From an uncultured Clostridia bacterium (lineage in GTDB: Bacteria > Bacillota > Clostridia > TANB77 > CAG-508): DNA of 64,000 bases. Location of the stretch: positions 43,947-107,946 of the forward strand of contig CAQIBN010000006.1 of NCBI GenBank assembly GCA_948805675.1. Direction: 5' to 3'. The position numbers and the translations under genes are program-made. Numbering within the stretch: the first letter of the stretch is position 1; each line of letters opens with the position of its first letter. Positions 1 through 9,398 of this stretch are shown here, piece by piece. The notes beneath the pieces are model-generated. The model ran no database searches and was not told the DNA's origin. It saw only the letters and a list, made by a program, of their open reading frames with translations.

Positions 1-39
1 GTCCTAAATATAAAAATAATTTAATGGAGGTTTTAAATC

Positions 40-1407
40 ATGATGGAAACATTAAATGCAGTGTGGACTGCACTAACTACAACAAATGAAGAATTAGTTA
101 ATATCTTTTTATTTTTCTTAAGTTTTATTGATGCATATGTAGGAATGTTATTATTTACTACTATATTAAACTTTGAGACTTCAAAAAAGCAAAATATACA
201 ATATATCTTATTGTTATCAATTATTGGCTTTATTATTAGAATTTTCTTTATAAATCCATTAGCAACTTATGTAATTATGGCTTTTAAATTAATTTTAATA
301 ATAAAAATATTTAAGACAAATTTCCTTAAAGGATTACTTGCATTGATTTTGCAATATGCTATCACTATTTTATTAGAATATATCTTTAGTAAAATATATT
401 ATGTTTTATTTGGTACAACATGGGATACATTATTAAATATTCCTATTTTCAGAGTATCAATAACATCTTTAATATATATATGTGTATATTCAATATCAAA
501 AGTATGCAAACATTTTGACTTTAATATTACTTTATTAGATACTATGAACAAAAAAAGTAAAACTATTGTATTTACTAATTGTGTTTTAGCAATTATTGTT
601 ATTATTTCACAATTTTACTTAATCAATTTTTATAGTACTAATTTGCCTTTATTAGTTACATTACTAAATGTGTTTATCTTAATTGCTTATTTTATTATAA
701 GTTTCATTAGTTTTGCTAAAATAAATCAATTAGAAGAAACAGAAATGAATCTTAAAGAAATAAAATTATATAATAAGACATTAACAATATTACATGATAA
801 TATACGTTCATTTAGACATGATTTTGCAAATATTGTATCTGGTATTGGTGGATATATTCAAACTGAAGATTTAGATGGTTTAAAAAAATATTATTCAGAA
901 CTTTTATCAGATTGTCAAACCACTAATAATTTATCTGCATTAACACCAGAATTAATTAACAATCCTGCAATTTACAATGTTTTAGCTACAAAATACCATA
1001 AAGCTGATGAACAAGGAATAAAAATAAACTTAGAAGTATTCTTAGACCTAAATAGCTTAAAAATAAAAACTTATGAATTTACTAGAATTTTAGGAATATT
1101 AATGGATAATGCTATTGAAGCAACAAAAGAATGTGATGAAAAAATAATAAACTTAATTATAAGAAATGACCAAAATAAAAATAGACAACTTGTAATAATA
1201 GAAAATACATATAAAAATAAAGATGTAAATTTAGATATTATTTTTGACAAAGGTTTTACATCAAAACCTGGAAATACTGGTCTTGGCTTATGGAAAGTAA
1301 GAGAAATATTAAAGAAAAATGAAAACTTAAATTTATTTACAACTAAAAATAATGAATATTTTAGACAACAATTTGAAATGTATTATAATATTACAAAAGA
1401 AGGCTAA
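40..1407 (+). CDS. agrC: AgrC-type sensor histidine kinase
   Basis: Membrane receptor kinase expected to sense the cyclic peptide made by the adjacent agrB-agrD genes. About six hydrophobic segments fill residues 20-225. They are followed by a cytoplasmic GHKL kinase: the phospho-acceptor motif RHDFAN has its His near residue 260, the N-box MDNAIEAT lies near 357, and the glycine-rich GNTGLGLW near 425. The length (455 residues) and layout match AgrC. A GGAGG site at 26-30 precedes the start. A LytTR-type AgrA regulator is the expected partner but is not in this window; it may lie before base 1. The gene converges on agrB-agrD and ends inside a shared terminator hairpin. Confidence 0.88.
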   Translation: MMETLNAVWTALTTTNEELVNIFLFFLSFIDAYVGMLLFTTILNFETSKKQNIQYILLLSIIGFIIRIFFINPLATYVIMAFKLILIIKIFKTNFLKGLLALILQYAITILLEYIFSKIYYVLFGTTWDTLLNIPIFRVSITSLIYICVYSISKVCKHFDFNITLLDTMNKKSKTIVFTNCVLAIIVIISQFYLINFYSTNLPLLVTLLNVFILIAYFIISFISFAKINQLEETEMNLKEIKLYNKTLTILHDNIRSFRHDFANIVSGIGGYIQTEDLDGLKKYYSELLSDCQTTNNLSALTPELINNPAIYNVLATKYHKADEQGIKINLEVFLDLNSLKIKTYEFTRILGILMDNAIEATKECDEKIINLIIRNDQNKNRQLVIIENTYKNKDVNLDIIFDKGFTSKPGNTGLGLWKVREILKKNENLNLFTTKNNEYFRQQFEMYYNITKEG

Positions 1408-1421
1408 AAGCCTTCTTTTGT
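1393..1421. terminator. Bidirectional intrinsic terminator between agrC and agrD
   Basis: A 12-bp perfect stem (acaaaagaaggc with its complement, loop taaaa) overlaps the agrC stop codon. Its A-rich and T-rich flanks let it serve agrC on the plus strand and agrBD on the minus strand. Confidence 0.85.
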
Positions 1422-1452
1422 ATAGTTTAAAAAAATTATTTATATGTTTAGA

Positions 1453-1572
1453 TTAGTCTTTTTTTATTAAAGATGCTGGCATTTTTGGTTGATGCAATAT
1501 TCCCATTAAAACACATGCAGTATTTGTAGTTTTAGCATATTTTTCTGCTACCTTTGCTAGAAATTTGAACAT
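1453..1572 (-). CDS. agrD: AgrD cyclic-lactone autoinducer pre-peptide
   Basis: A 39-residue peptide directly downstream of agrB with a strong GAGGGGGA ribosome-binding site. It has the three AgrD parts: an amphipathic N-terminal leader (MFKFLAKVAEKYAK), a core with a single cysteine (residue 20, TACVLMGIL), and the charged, proline-containing tail HQPKMPASL followed by IKKD. Family knowledge: AgrB cleaves the tail and closes a thiolactone between Cys and the new C-terminus, and the exported peptide activates AgrC. In familiar clostridial AgrD peptides five residues run from Cys to the HQP tail. Here there are seven (C-V-L-M-G-I-L), so the mature ring is uncertain. Confidence 0.88.
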   Translation of the reverse strand: MFKFLAKVAEKYAKTTNTACVLMGILHQPKMPASLIKKD

Positions 1573-1671
1573 AAAAAATTCCCCCTCAAAATTATTTATA
1601 TAATAATACATTTACCGGTAATGTAATTATTAACACATATATTTCGAAATCATTTTTAATTGTCATTATAA

Positions 1672-2283
1672 TTATGCAGTATGAACTTCATATCCATATT
1701 TGTTTTTAGACAATCTATAAGCAATTTTTGTTATGGATATAGTTTGTAAAAAAGTTCCTATTATAAGGATATTAGACATTATATTATTAGGTATAATTAC
1801 TGCTACTATTAATGTTATAGTTAAAGTTACATATGACATTATTTTTTTATATTTTCTTTCCTTTTCACTTAATATTGGTAAATTCTCTGTATCTGCTGGT
1901 GCATATAATTTCACCATTATTATAGAGAATATCCATATAGCTAAGATAGTTACATATTTTATATATGTTTGTTCAAAGACAATATATTTACTTACATATA
2001 TTGTTAAAAAATAGAATAAGCAAGTTCCTATTATACAACCAACATGAGTTTTCAGATGAAAGCCACCAGAATATTTCTTATATGGTAATATTGCAAAAAA
2101 AGCAAATAATGTTAACCATCCAATTTTTAATATAAATGCTACCACAAAAAGTAATAATATTTTAGGTATCTCTCCTACAATTAATTGTATACCATAATTT
2201 ATTACTTCTGCCCTTTCATCATCTACCTCTGGCATTTCTTTTCTAATTTTATTAGTTAGATATGTACAAAATTTATCAACCAT
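1672..2283 (-). CDS. agrB: AgrB, AgrD-processing membrane endopeptidase
   Basis: Integral membrane protein of 203 residues with four to six hydrophobic segments. The AgrB catalytic region is clear: PYKKYSGGFHLKTHVGC places the catalytic His at residue 76 and Cys at 83, the known spacing for this cysteine endopeptidase. It removes the AgrD C-terminal tail and forms the thiolactone. A GAGGTGG ribosome-binding site precedes the start. It is the first gene of the agrB-agrD unit; agrD starts about 100 bases after its stop. Confidence 0.92.
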   Translation of the reverse strand: MVDKFCTYLTNKIRKEMPEVDDERAEVINYGIQLIVGEIPKILLLFVVAFILKIGWLTLFAFFAILPYKKYSGGFHLKTHVGCIIGTCLFYFLTIYVSKYIVFEQTYIKYVTILAIWIFSIIMVKLYAPADTENLPILSEKERKYKKIMSYVTLTITLIVAVIIPNNIMSNILIIGTFLQTISITKIAYRLSKNKYGYEVHTA

Positions 2284-2360
2284 TTTGCCACCTCACTTAT
2301 TTCTGGATTAATAATAAACTTAAAATTTATACTTGTATTTAAAATTTTATAAAAACACTA

Positions 2361-2404
2361 AAAAACTATACAAAAAATCATTTTTTAATTTTTGTATAGT
2401 TTTT
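2361..2404 (-). terminator. Terminator of the rluA-family operon
   Basis: A 16-bp perfect stem (aaaaactatacaaaaa with its complement) just downstream of the pseudouridine synthase stop codon. It is T-rich on the minus strand. Confidence 0.75.
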
Positions 2405-2439
2405 TTATATTTTCGTAAAATTTACATAATCAATATATA

Positions 2440-3126
2440 TTATATATCATTTCCCTCTAAAATCTTCCAACTACCTTCTAATTTAGGCAAACACCTAAAT
2501 TCCATTTCTTTTTTAGTAATTGGATGATTTATACTAAGTTTATAAGCCCAAAGTGCAATTTGTTTTCCATGCCCTCTTCCACCATATTTCTGGTCACCAT
2601 AAATACTATGCCCTCTACTAGAAAGTTGTACTCGTATTTGGTGATGTCTTCCTGTATGTAAATTAATTTTAAGTACTGACAAGTTAATCTCTTCATTATA
2701 TTTAATAACTTCATAATCAAGTTTTGCAAATTTAGAGTTTTTTGTTTCTTCTTTTACAACTTTACTCATATTATTTCTTTCATTTTTTAACAAATAGTCT
2801 TCTAATATACCTTTATTTTCCTCAAACTTGCCATCTACAATTACTAAATATGTTTTTTTAAACTCTTTAGCTCTTACTTGTTCACTTAATCTGCCTGCTG
2901 ATTTTGATGTTTTGGCAAATACCATTACACCTCCAACTGGTCTATCTAATCTATGTATTAATCCTAAATACACATTACCTGGTTTATTATACTTTTCTTT
3001 TATATATTCTTTTATTATTGTAAGCATATCTTTATCACCTGTTTTATCTCCTTGAGAAGGAATATTTACAGGCTTTTCTACTACTATAATGTGATTATCT
3101 TCATATATTACATTTAAACTTTGCAT
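2440..3126 (-). CDS. RluA-family pseudouridine synthase
   Basis: Converts uridines in rRNA or tRNA to pseudouridine. The catalytic motif HRLDRPVGGVMVF carries the family's invariant Asp, and the conserved LHTGRHHQIR and GDQKYGG motifs follow. The compact form lacks an S4 RNA-binding domain. I chose the ATG at 3126 because a GGGAGAA site sits just before it and it begins one base after the upstream methyltransferase stop. A 10-residue extension to 3156 is possible but would overlap that gene. The exact RNA target cannot be told from sequence. Confidence 0.85.
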   Translation of the reverse strand: MQSLNVIYEDNHIIVVEKPVNIPSQGDKTGDKDMLTIIKEYIKEKYNKPGNVYLGLIHRLDRPVGGVMVFAKTSKSAGRLSEQVRAKEFKKTYLVIVDGKFEENKGILEDYLLKNERNNMSKVVKEETKNSKFAKLDYEVIKYNEEINLSVLKINLHTGRHHQIRVQLSSRGHSIYGDQKYGGRGHGKQIALWAYKLSINHPITKKEMEFRCLPKLEGSWKILEGNDI

Positions 3127-3127
3127 T

Positions 3128-3992
3128 TTATTTCTCCCATTTTCCATATATGCCACATGGTAATATTAATTTAGAATTTGTCATAGGAAGTCCTATTTCT
3201 CCATTACTAAAAGTACCTTTATACTTTTTATCTATATTTATTCTTAATATATTTTCTAAAACTGTACTAGATATTCCTGTAGTATATGAGTTTATTAAGA
3301 AAAATAATGGATTATCAGATAATACCTTTGTACATAAATTTACTAGATTATATATATTATCTTCAAATTGCCACACTTCACCATTTGCACCTCTTCCATA
3401 AGAAGGTGGGTCCATTATAATGGCATCATATTTATTCCCTCTTCTAATCTCTCTATTTACAAATTTAACTACATCATCAATAATATATCTTACTTTTCTA
3501 TCTTGTAAATTTGATGATATTACATTTTCTTTTGCCCATGAAACCATACCTTTAGAACTATCTACATGACATACACTACTACCAGCAGACAAACAAGCAA
3601 CTGTTGCACCGCCCAGTATATGCAAATAGATTTAGAACCTTTATCTCTCTATTTGCATTTTTTATTTTTTCCATCATCCAATCCCAATTAACAGCTTGTT
3701 CTGGGAAAAGACCTGTGTGTTTAAATCCCATAGGCTTTATATTAAAAGTTAAATTTTTATATTTAATCTGCCAAGAATTTGGAATTTTTTTATTATATTC
3801 CCATCTTCCTCCACCAGTATTACTTCTAATATATTTTGCATTTACTTTATTCCACTTTTCACTAAAAGACTTGTCCTTCCATATTATTTGTGGGTCTGGT
3901 CTTACTAAAATTACATCTTTCCATCTTTCTAATTTTTCGCCATTTGCCATATCTAATATTTCATAATCTTTCCAATTATTTGCTATATTCAT
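3128..3992 (-). CDS. Class I SAM-dependent methyltransferase (RlmI-like), interrupted by an in-frame CGG
   Basis: rRNA-methyltransferase-like protein of 287 residues when the frame is corrected. The first 127 codons run from 3992 to the SAM-binding motif NLFAYTG, where frame 0 meets CGG (3611-3609) and stops nine codons later. Skipping the C gives FAYTGGATVACLSAGS, an ordinary motif I, and the protein runs on through the catalytic-type MDPPSYGRG motif to 3128. The ribosome-binding site GAGG is in place and the gene is tightly coupled to the pseudouridine synthase. Both halves are otherwise undamaged. Either a +1 frameshift restores the protein or the sequence has one extra base. Confidence 0.82.
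3609..3611 (-). other. In-frame CGG / +1 site 1 (methyltransferase codon 128)
   Basis: Frame 0 reads ACT GGG CGG TGC and soon terminates. The family reading frame is ACT GGG (C) GGT GCA, giving Thr-Gly-Gly-Ala of the SAM-binding loop. Confidence 0.8.
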
Positions 3993-4010
3993 TATTTTTC
4001 CTCTCTTTTA

Positions 4011-4220
4011 TTAAAGCTTACTTAATAAATTAATAAAATTACTAATTAATATTATATCCCATATTATTAAAAAAGTACTTATTATTGTGATTATAGAAAT
4101 TGCCTTATTTTTTCTTATTAAATTACGAAACTTATTAATTACATTATTATTATTTAATTCTAAACAATCCTTTTCTTTATTGTATTTTATACTAAATATT
4201 ATATCTTTTGTATGTTCCAC
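4011..4220 (-). CDS. Small single-pass membrane protein, unknown function
   Basis: A 69-residue protein with a polar, Asn- and Lys-rich N-terminal half and one strong hydrophobic segment at about residues 41-64. It starts with GTG, seven bases after an AGGGGGAG site. It lies just upstream of the methyltransferase on the same strand and may share its transcript. I recognise no family. Confidence 0.55.
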   Translation of the reverse strand: MEHTKDIIFSIKYNKEKDCLELNNNNVINKFRNLIRKNKAISIITIISTFLIIWDIILISNFINLLSKL

Positions 4221-4442
4221 AAAACTCCCCCTTTATGAATTTGTTAATATTAAATATATATTCATACTTATAGAGTTTTATGAATAAAATCACAAAATTT
4301 ATTATAACAAAAAATACCATTTTTTTCAAGGATTATATAAAATTCTTTTTATTATTACTACTAATTTTCATATCCTATCAATTCTAGTATTGCATTTACA
4401 TACAATTATACCATTTACCATATTTTACGTCAATTTTTAAGC

Positions 4443-4499
4443 CCATTATAAAGTTAGTATGAAAATTCCACAGTTTAGATTTTCATTTCTTTATAATGG
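4443..4499 (-). terminator. Long inverted repeat after yunB
   Basis: An 11-bp outer stem (ccattataaag / ctttataatgg) and an 8-bp inner stem (atgaaaat / attttcat) form a nested hairpin immediately after the yunB stop codon. It probably ends the sipL-yunB transcript. Confidence 0.6.
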
Positions 4500-4510
4500 A
4501 CTTATATTTT

Positions 4511-5230
4511 CTATTCTATAATATCTAACACATTATCTTTATTAATTCCCTCTAAATTATAATAAGTACTAGGAATATCTCCAACAATCACTGCTTCTGC
4601 AAGCAATACCTGATTTGTTATTTCTTCTTCTATACTACTAAATGGTGTTAATACTATAACTTTACATTTAACTTGTAAGTATATTCTATGTAGAGTTTGA
4701 TTTATACCTGCAGAACTAAATTCCGATTTTAAATCTGTTTCTACATTACCAATTGTTGCAATTTTAAAATTTACCTTTGGTCCTCTACCAGATAAAAATT
4801 TACTACCAGTTAAGGTTCCAAGTCTAATAAATACTTCTCCATCTTGTGTTTTATTTAATTCATCTTGTATCTTTACTGCCACATCAGATATAATCTCATT
4901 TACTGGTATTATATTAGACTTAATCATTTTTATTCTTCCATTTTCATCTTTTTCTATAGTACATAAATCTTGATATTTATAATTTGCCATAACAATTGTT
5001 GCTTGTTCATTAGATATTTTGGTTGCAATACTTTTTGCAATAACTACAGACTGTTTGCTAAGTATTGGTTCTATTGCTCTTATAATTAATATTGATACAA
5101 AACTCGCAATTATAACTATAAATATAATTTTAATTCTTTTTATATTTTTAGAGTTTAATTCTTTAGTACCTTTATTATTAAAATTAAACTTAGGTAATTT
5201 TATTCTTTTTCTAGAATAAATCTTATCCAT
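4511..5230 (-). CDS. yunB: Sporulation protein YunB
   Basis: A 239-residue protein with one N-terminal membrane anchor (about residues 31-53) and a large outer domain. Conserved YunB signatures are present: GSKFLSGRGPKVNF, EFSSAGINQTLHRIYL and LLAEAVIVGDIPSTYYN. In Bacillus, YunB is made in the mother cell and is needed for proper sporulation; its biochemical role is unknown. A GGAGA site precedes the ATG. It lies 15 bases downstream of sipL, so the two probably form a mother-cell operon. Confidence 0.92.
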   Translation of the reverse strand: MDKIYSRKRIKLPKFNFNNKGTKELNSKNIKRIKIIFIVIIASFVSILIIRAIEPILSKQSVVIAKSIATKISNEQATIVMANYKYQDLCTIEKDENGRIKMIKSNIIPVNEIISDVAVKIQDELNKTQDGEVFIRLGTLTGSKFLSGRGPKVNFKIATIGNVETDLKSEFSSAGINQTLHRIYLQVKCKVIVLTPFSSIEEEITNQVLLAEAVIVGDIPSTYYNLEGINKDNVLDIIE

Positions 5231-5245
5231 CTATTATTCTCCATT

Positions 5246-6799
5246 TTAAGCAGATACACTACTTCTATTTGCTACATATTTTGGAATAAATAATTGCTGA
5301 CCAACACTTATTTTATTTTCATCTTCTATTCCATTAATTCTTGCAATATTATCTACTGTACTTCTAAATCTTTTAGCTATTTTCCATAAAGTATCACCAG
5401 GTTTTACAAAATATATAATTATACTATATACTTCATTATCTTTATTTTCTTCTACTTGCATATCATTTATTATATTTATTTCTACACTTTTAAATATATC
5501 TACTAACAAATTCAAATCAATCTTTAATTCAATACTTTCATCTGGCATAACAATTATATCTTTTGTTCCTATTTCTATTTTTACATCTAACCTAGAATTT
5601 TGATTTACACCCTCACAATTCATATTATGATTAAATGGTATAACTATATTTTTAGTTTCTATTCCACTTGTTTGACTATTTGAGTATATAAAATTTATAT
5701 TTAACTCTCCTTCAAATATAATTCTATCATTTAAAATATTTTGTTTTTTTATAATTGGTTTTATATCTACATCATATATCTTTTCATTTCTTATTTCATT
5801 TATAACTTGTTTTTCTCTTATATTGCATACATCTTTTATTAATCTTTTCTCTTGCATTGTATTTATTCTACCAACATTAGTACTTAAAGTCATATTTGGA
5901 CTATACAAATCTTGTATTAATTCAAGTGGTTTGTTTTGATAAACAAATATGCTAAGCTCAATTTCAGCTTCTACATATATAGAATGCTCTTCTACATTAT
6001 TAGGTTTAACAACTAAATTTTTAAGTTCAGTTTTCACATCACATATATTATCATCTGTTACATTTAAAATATCTACAAATCCCATAACTGGAATTTTACA
6101 CTCTACTGTATTTACTCTATTATCATCTGTTAAATACATAATTTTTATTTCACTATCTGCTTTTGCCAAAACTTTATTATAACTAACTTTACTTTCTATA
6201 TTTACAATATCTATATTTACTTTCATTATTTCTGCTAAATTATCAATACCATCTATTACAACAGTATCTTTTGCAATTGCTTTTGTAGTTCCACTCCCAA
6301 CTAAAGAATTAATATTAAAGTTTTTGTTTAATATTTGCATGTCATTTACATTTTCAACACCTTCAATAAAATTTATTTCTTCATTAGAACATATCTTTAA
6401 ATCTACCTTTACTAAACTTCTAAGATTAACTTTTCTTCCATTTAATATCTTACATTCAATTTCATTTAATTCCATTTTGCATTCTAACATCATTCCTGTT
6501 TTTGCTTCTTGCATTTCTATTATTTTTGTAAAATCTATGGTTGTTGTTAATCCTCTTACATTACCTTGTTCATTATCTGCTAAATATATTATATTTACAT
6601 TAATACAACCATCTATTCTTACTTTTCCATCTAAAACTTCCTTTTTATAGATACAAATATTACCACTTGTATTTATTGATTTTAAGATATCTGGTTTTAT
6701 ATCTGGAATTATTGCATCACCCTCTACTTCAATACTTTCTGTTTTTTGTCCAATTATCTGATTAATACATAATTTATCTTTTTTAGTTTCTATATTCAT
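5246..6799 (-). CDS. sipL: SipL-like spore coat/SpoIVA-interacting protein (SPOCS repeats plus LysM)
   Basis: A 517-residue protein with repeated SPOCS (DUF3794) modules, of the type EVEGDAIIPDIKPDILK at the start, and one C-terminal LysM domain from about residue 465 (VKPGDTLWKIAKRF ... NKISVGQQLFIP). In Clostridioides difficile, SipL binds the coat ATPase SpoIVA through its LysM domain and is required for coat assembly around the forespore. The ATG at 6799 is seven bases after GGAG; the TTG two codons earlier is less likely. It is followed closely by yunB. Confidence 0.87.
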   Translation of the reverse strand: MNIETKKDKLCINQIIGQKTESIEVEGDAIIPDIKPDILKSINTSGNICIYKKEVLDGKVRIDGCINVNIIYLADNEQGNVRGLTTTIDFTKIIEMQEAKTGMMLECKMELNEIECKILNGRKVNLRSLVKVDLKICSNEEINFIEGVENVNDMQILNKNFNINSLVGSGTTKAIAKDTVVIDGIDNLAEIMKVNIDIVNIESKVSYNKVLAKADSEIKIMYLTDDNRVNTVECKIPVMGFVDILNVTDDNICDVKTELKNLVVKPNNVEEHSIYVEAEIELSIFVYQNKPLELIQDLYSPNMTLSTNVGRINTMQEKRLIKDVCNIREKQVINEIRNEKIYDVDIKPIIKKQNILNDRIIFEGELNINFIYSNSQTSGIETKNIVIPFNHNMNCEGVNQNSRLDVKIEIGTKDIIVMPDESIELKIDLNLLVDIFKSVEINIINDMQVEENKDNEVYSIIIYFVKPGDTLWKIAKRFRSTVDNIARINGIEDENKISVGQQLFIPKYVANRSSVSA

Positions 6800-6849
6800 A
6801 TCCAAACTCCTTCCTTATTTTGTTATTTAATTATATTAACTAAGACAAA

Positions 6850-6876
6850 AAAAATTCCTATTAAATAGGAATTTTT
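6850..6876 (-). terminator. Terminator after veg
   Basis: An 11-bp stem (aaaaattccta / taggaattttt) followed by a T-rich tract on the minus strand, between the veg stop codon and the sipL start. Confidence 0.75.
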
Positions 6877-6884
6877 GTTTTATA

Positions 6885-7181
6885 TTATAAATTTTTTACT
6901 TTTTTTAATTCTTCAATTTGTGGTGGTATTAATGGTGTAGCTATATTTCCATCAATAACATCTATTTCTACAGTTCTAGTTAATACATCTGTATAACTAT
7001 AAGTTACATTACGGTTATTTTCCTCATACTTTACAACAAAAATATTTGGATATGCCTTTTCTATTGTAGCTTCTTTTTCAAACGATTTACTCCTTCCAAG
7101 AGTTCCCCTAACAACGATTTTTTGTCCAACCATTTCTCCAATATCAGTCTTTAAATCTGTAATATCTTTTTTGCAAATCAT
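6885..7181 (-). CDS. veg: Veg family protein
   Basis: A 98-residue protein with the Veg pattern: a small beta domain (GQKIVVRGTLGRSK), AYPNIFVVKYEE and the family hallmark VTYSYTDVLTRTVEI. Veg is highly expressed in Bacillus and has been linked to biofilm matrix control and spore outgrowth. A TAGGTGA site precedes the ATG. In many Firmicutes veg lies next to yabG, as it does here, which supports this as the ancestral yabG locus. Confidence 0.9.
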   Translation of the reverse strand: MICKKDITDLKTDIGEMVGQKIVVRGTLGRSKSFEKEATIEKAYPNIFVVKYEENNRNVTYSYTDVLTRTVEIDVIDGNIATPLIPPQIEELKKVKNL

Positions 7182-7319
7182 TTAATCACCTACTTCTTTA
7201 AGATGGTCTGATTATATCATTTGCTATATTTTTTGTCAAAAAGTATAATTTATTGTCGTTTCTTGTAACGCCTAATTTAAAAGGTTTATAAGCTTTAGTC
7301 ATATTTTATTACATTTACA

Positions 7320-7836
7320 TTACATTTTTGTTACAATTATTTTTTTCTTTCCCATAGCACCAATTCCATTTACACCTTTTATTCCATCTCTTAACTCATT
7401 TTCTATATCACTAATTGTTACATATTTACTTTCATCAGTAAGAGCTATTTTTTCTGCTACTATTAATGGGTCCATAAAATCTATTAATATTCTTCCTGGA
7501 GATGATGCAAAATTTGCACCAGCATCCATAATTGCTTCATAATAACTTTGACATGCACCTGCAAAAATAACTAAATCTCTTCCCATACTATTCCATTTTC
7601 TTGCTTCTATAACAGAATTTATAAAATATATAGAATTTCTGTAATTATATATATCATTATATTTAGTACCTTTTTTTATCATTCCATCATGACCAGTTAT
7701 AACAAGTATATCTGGCTTATATTTTTCTAATAACATTCTTACAAATTTTGGTTGTCTGCTTTCTGGAATGTTTTTTACTATTGCATCTAATCCTAAGCTT
7801 TTATAATATCTTAACGACTTTTCACTATACTTTTTA
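7320..7836 (-). CDS. yabG: yabG 3' segment (C-terminal part of the sporulation protease), separated by the inserted element
   Basis: C-terminal part of YabG, a mother-cell cysteine-type protease that trims coat and cortex proteins. The open frame runs without a start from the element border. It begins DGDKKYSEKSLRYYKSLG and continues with PESRQPKFV and the hallmark DILVITGHDG, then FAGACQSYYEAI, which includes the likely nucleophile Cys. The other part lies 8 kb away at 15880-16193. Joining 16193-15880 to 7836-7320 gives an uninterrupted 831-base frame of 276 residues, close to normal YabG length, with the junction HLDGDKKYSEK. The segment itself has no decay, so it appears to be under selection. 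Confidence 0.93.
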
Positions 7837-7845
7837 TCTCCATCT
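7837..7845. repeat. Element right attachment core (direct repeat, copy 1)
   Basis: The 9-bp tctccatct (AGATGGAGA on the coding strand) is repeated exactly at 15880-15888 and marks the element border inside yabG codons for Asp-Gly-(Asp/Glu). The dyad of the joined element ends centres on the TC at 7843-7844, the predicted crossover dinucleotide. Confidence 0.85.
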
Positions 7846-7857
7846 GGGGACTGTAAT

Positions 7858-9387
7858 TTAGTATACTTTAATTTCTATTCTTCTATCCCCATAGAATCTG
7901 ATTTCTTTCACAAGGTTATTTATATATTTCATTAGATTATTTTCATTTTTTAAATCTTTATATATTTTACTAATTTCCCCTTTTTGTTTAGCAAAATCAA
8001 TATTATTAGTAAGCTCAATAATTTGATTTTGTAACTCTTTATTTTGTTCATTAATTTTATTTATCTCTTCTTTAAATTCCTCCAAAGAAATAAGATTATC
8101 AACTTTTTGTAGATAGAGCTCTTTTATTTTATTTTTTCCAAACTCAATTTCTTTATTTATTCCCTCTATTTTACTTTTCAATTTTTTTCTACTTATTACA
8201 TATTTGTACATACTATCTACAATTTCATCATTATCTAAATCATCTACAATCGTTTTTACATGAAAATATATAAGTTCTTCTAATTTTTTTATATAGATTA
8301 TTCTATTATTTGTACACACTTTATTCTTATTTTTTCCATCTGTACAATAAAAATAATACTCAACTTTTCCTTTCTTCCTTTTTCTACTGCACACATTCAT
8401 TTTTTTTCCACATTCTCCACATTTAACTATACCATCTAATACTCCTATATAATCTTTTATTCTATTAGTTTTGGTTGAATTTTTTCTTATAGTGTTATTA
8501 GCCTTAACAAATGTTTCCATATCAATAATAGCAGGATGAGTATTTTTTATTATTTCCCTGCTACTTAAGCATATATATTTTCGCTTTTTTTGTCTATAAT
8601 CTTCTTTAGATGATTTCCTTTTATATGTATTTCCTGTGTAAGTTATATTTCTTATTATTCTATATACTATACCAGAATTCCATTTATCATAATAACTTTT
8701 CCCTCTTGACTTAGTCATATTCATATATATTATAGGTGGATCTATTCCTTTTAAATTTAACTCTTCAGCTATTTCCTTCTTACTTTTACCACTTATTGTA
8801 TCTTGAAAAATCTGCTTTACAATTTCACTAACTTTAACATCTTCTATTAATGTAATTCTATTATTATTTGCTCTAATCTTTTTATATCCATATGGTGCAA
8901 TGAACCCCATATAATAACCATTCTCTGTTTTTTGTTCCTTAACTGATTTTATTTTTCTTGAAGTTTCTTTAATGTAGCGATCATTTATAATACCCTTTAT
9001 ACCAACCATCATTTCTTTAGAATCATCATTTTTATTAAAACTATCATAGAATTCATTTACAGCAATATACCTAATACTATGTTCTGGAAAAAAGCGAGTT
9101 ATATAAAAGCTTGTTTCAATAAATTCTCTACCCAACCTAGAAAAATCCTTTGTAATAATTGTCTCAACATTATTTGATTCAGCTTCCATAATCATTTGCT
9201 CAAATGCAGGTCTACAAAAATTTATACCAGAATAACCATCATCAATGAATTTTTTATCAATACGAATATTGTTTCTTTTTGCATATTCTTCTATTATTTC
9301 TATTTGGTTAACTATACTATTCGAATATTCTTCGCTTTTTCCAATGTCTTCTTCTGATAATCTTATATAAGCACAATTTATCTTCAC
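7858..9387 (-). CDS. Large serine recombinase B
   Basis: A 509-residue site-specific recombinase ending 12 bases from the attachment core. It has an N-terminal resolvase domain with the catalytic serine in CAYIRLSEED, the motifs DDGYSG and TKDFSRLGR, a recombinase domain around APYGYKK, a zinc ribbon (CGECGKKM ... FYC), and a coiled coil in the last 130 residues. The GTG at 9387 is preferred because GAGGTG, overlapping the upstream stop codon, sits seven bases before it; this implies coupling to recombinase A. It probably acts with recombinase A to excise or integrate the element. Confidence 0.9.
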   Translation of the reverse strand: MKINCAYIRLSEEDIGKSEEYSNSIVNQIEIIEEYAKRNNIRIDKKFIDDGYSGINFCRPAFEQMIMEAESNNVETIITKDFSRLGREFIETSFYITRFFPEHSIRYIAVNEFYDSFNKNDDSKEMMVGIKGIINDRYIKETSRKIKSVKEQKTENGYYMGFIAPYGYKKIRANNNRITLIEDVKVSEIVKQIFQDTISGKSKKEIAEELNLKGIDPPIIYMNMTKSRGKSYYDKWNSGIVYRIIRNITYTGNTYKRKSSKEDYRQKKRKYICLSSREIIKNTHPAIIDMETFVKANNTIRKNSTKTNRIKDYIGVLDGIVKCGECGKKMNVCSRKRKKGKVEYYFYCTDGKNKNKVCTNNRIIYIKKLEELIYFHVKTIVDDLDNDEIVDSMYKYVISRKKLKSKIEGINKEIEFGKNKIKELYLQKVDNLISLEEFKEEINKINEQNKELQNQIIELTNNIDFAKQKGEISKIYKDLKNENNLMKYINNLVKEIRFYGDRRIEIKVY

Positions 9388-9398
9388 ATGTAAACACC

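Noticed and set aside
1733..2014. Plus-strand frame inside agrB
   Set aside because: It is antisense to the clearly conserved AgrB sequence.
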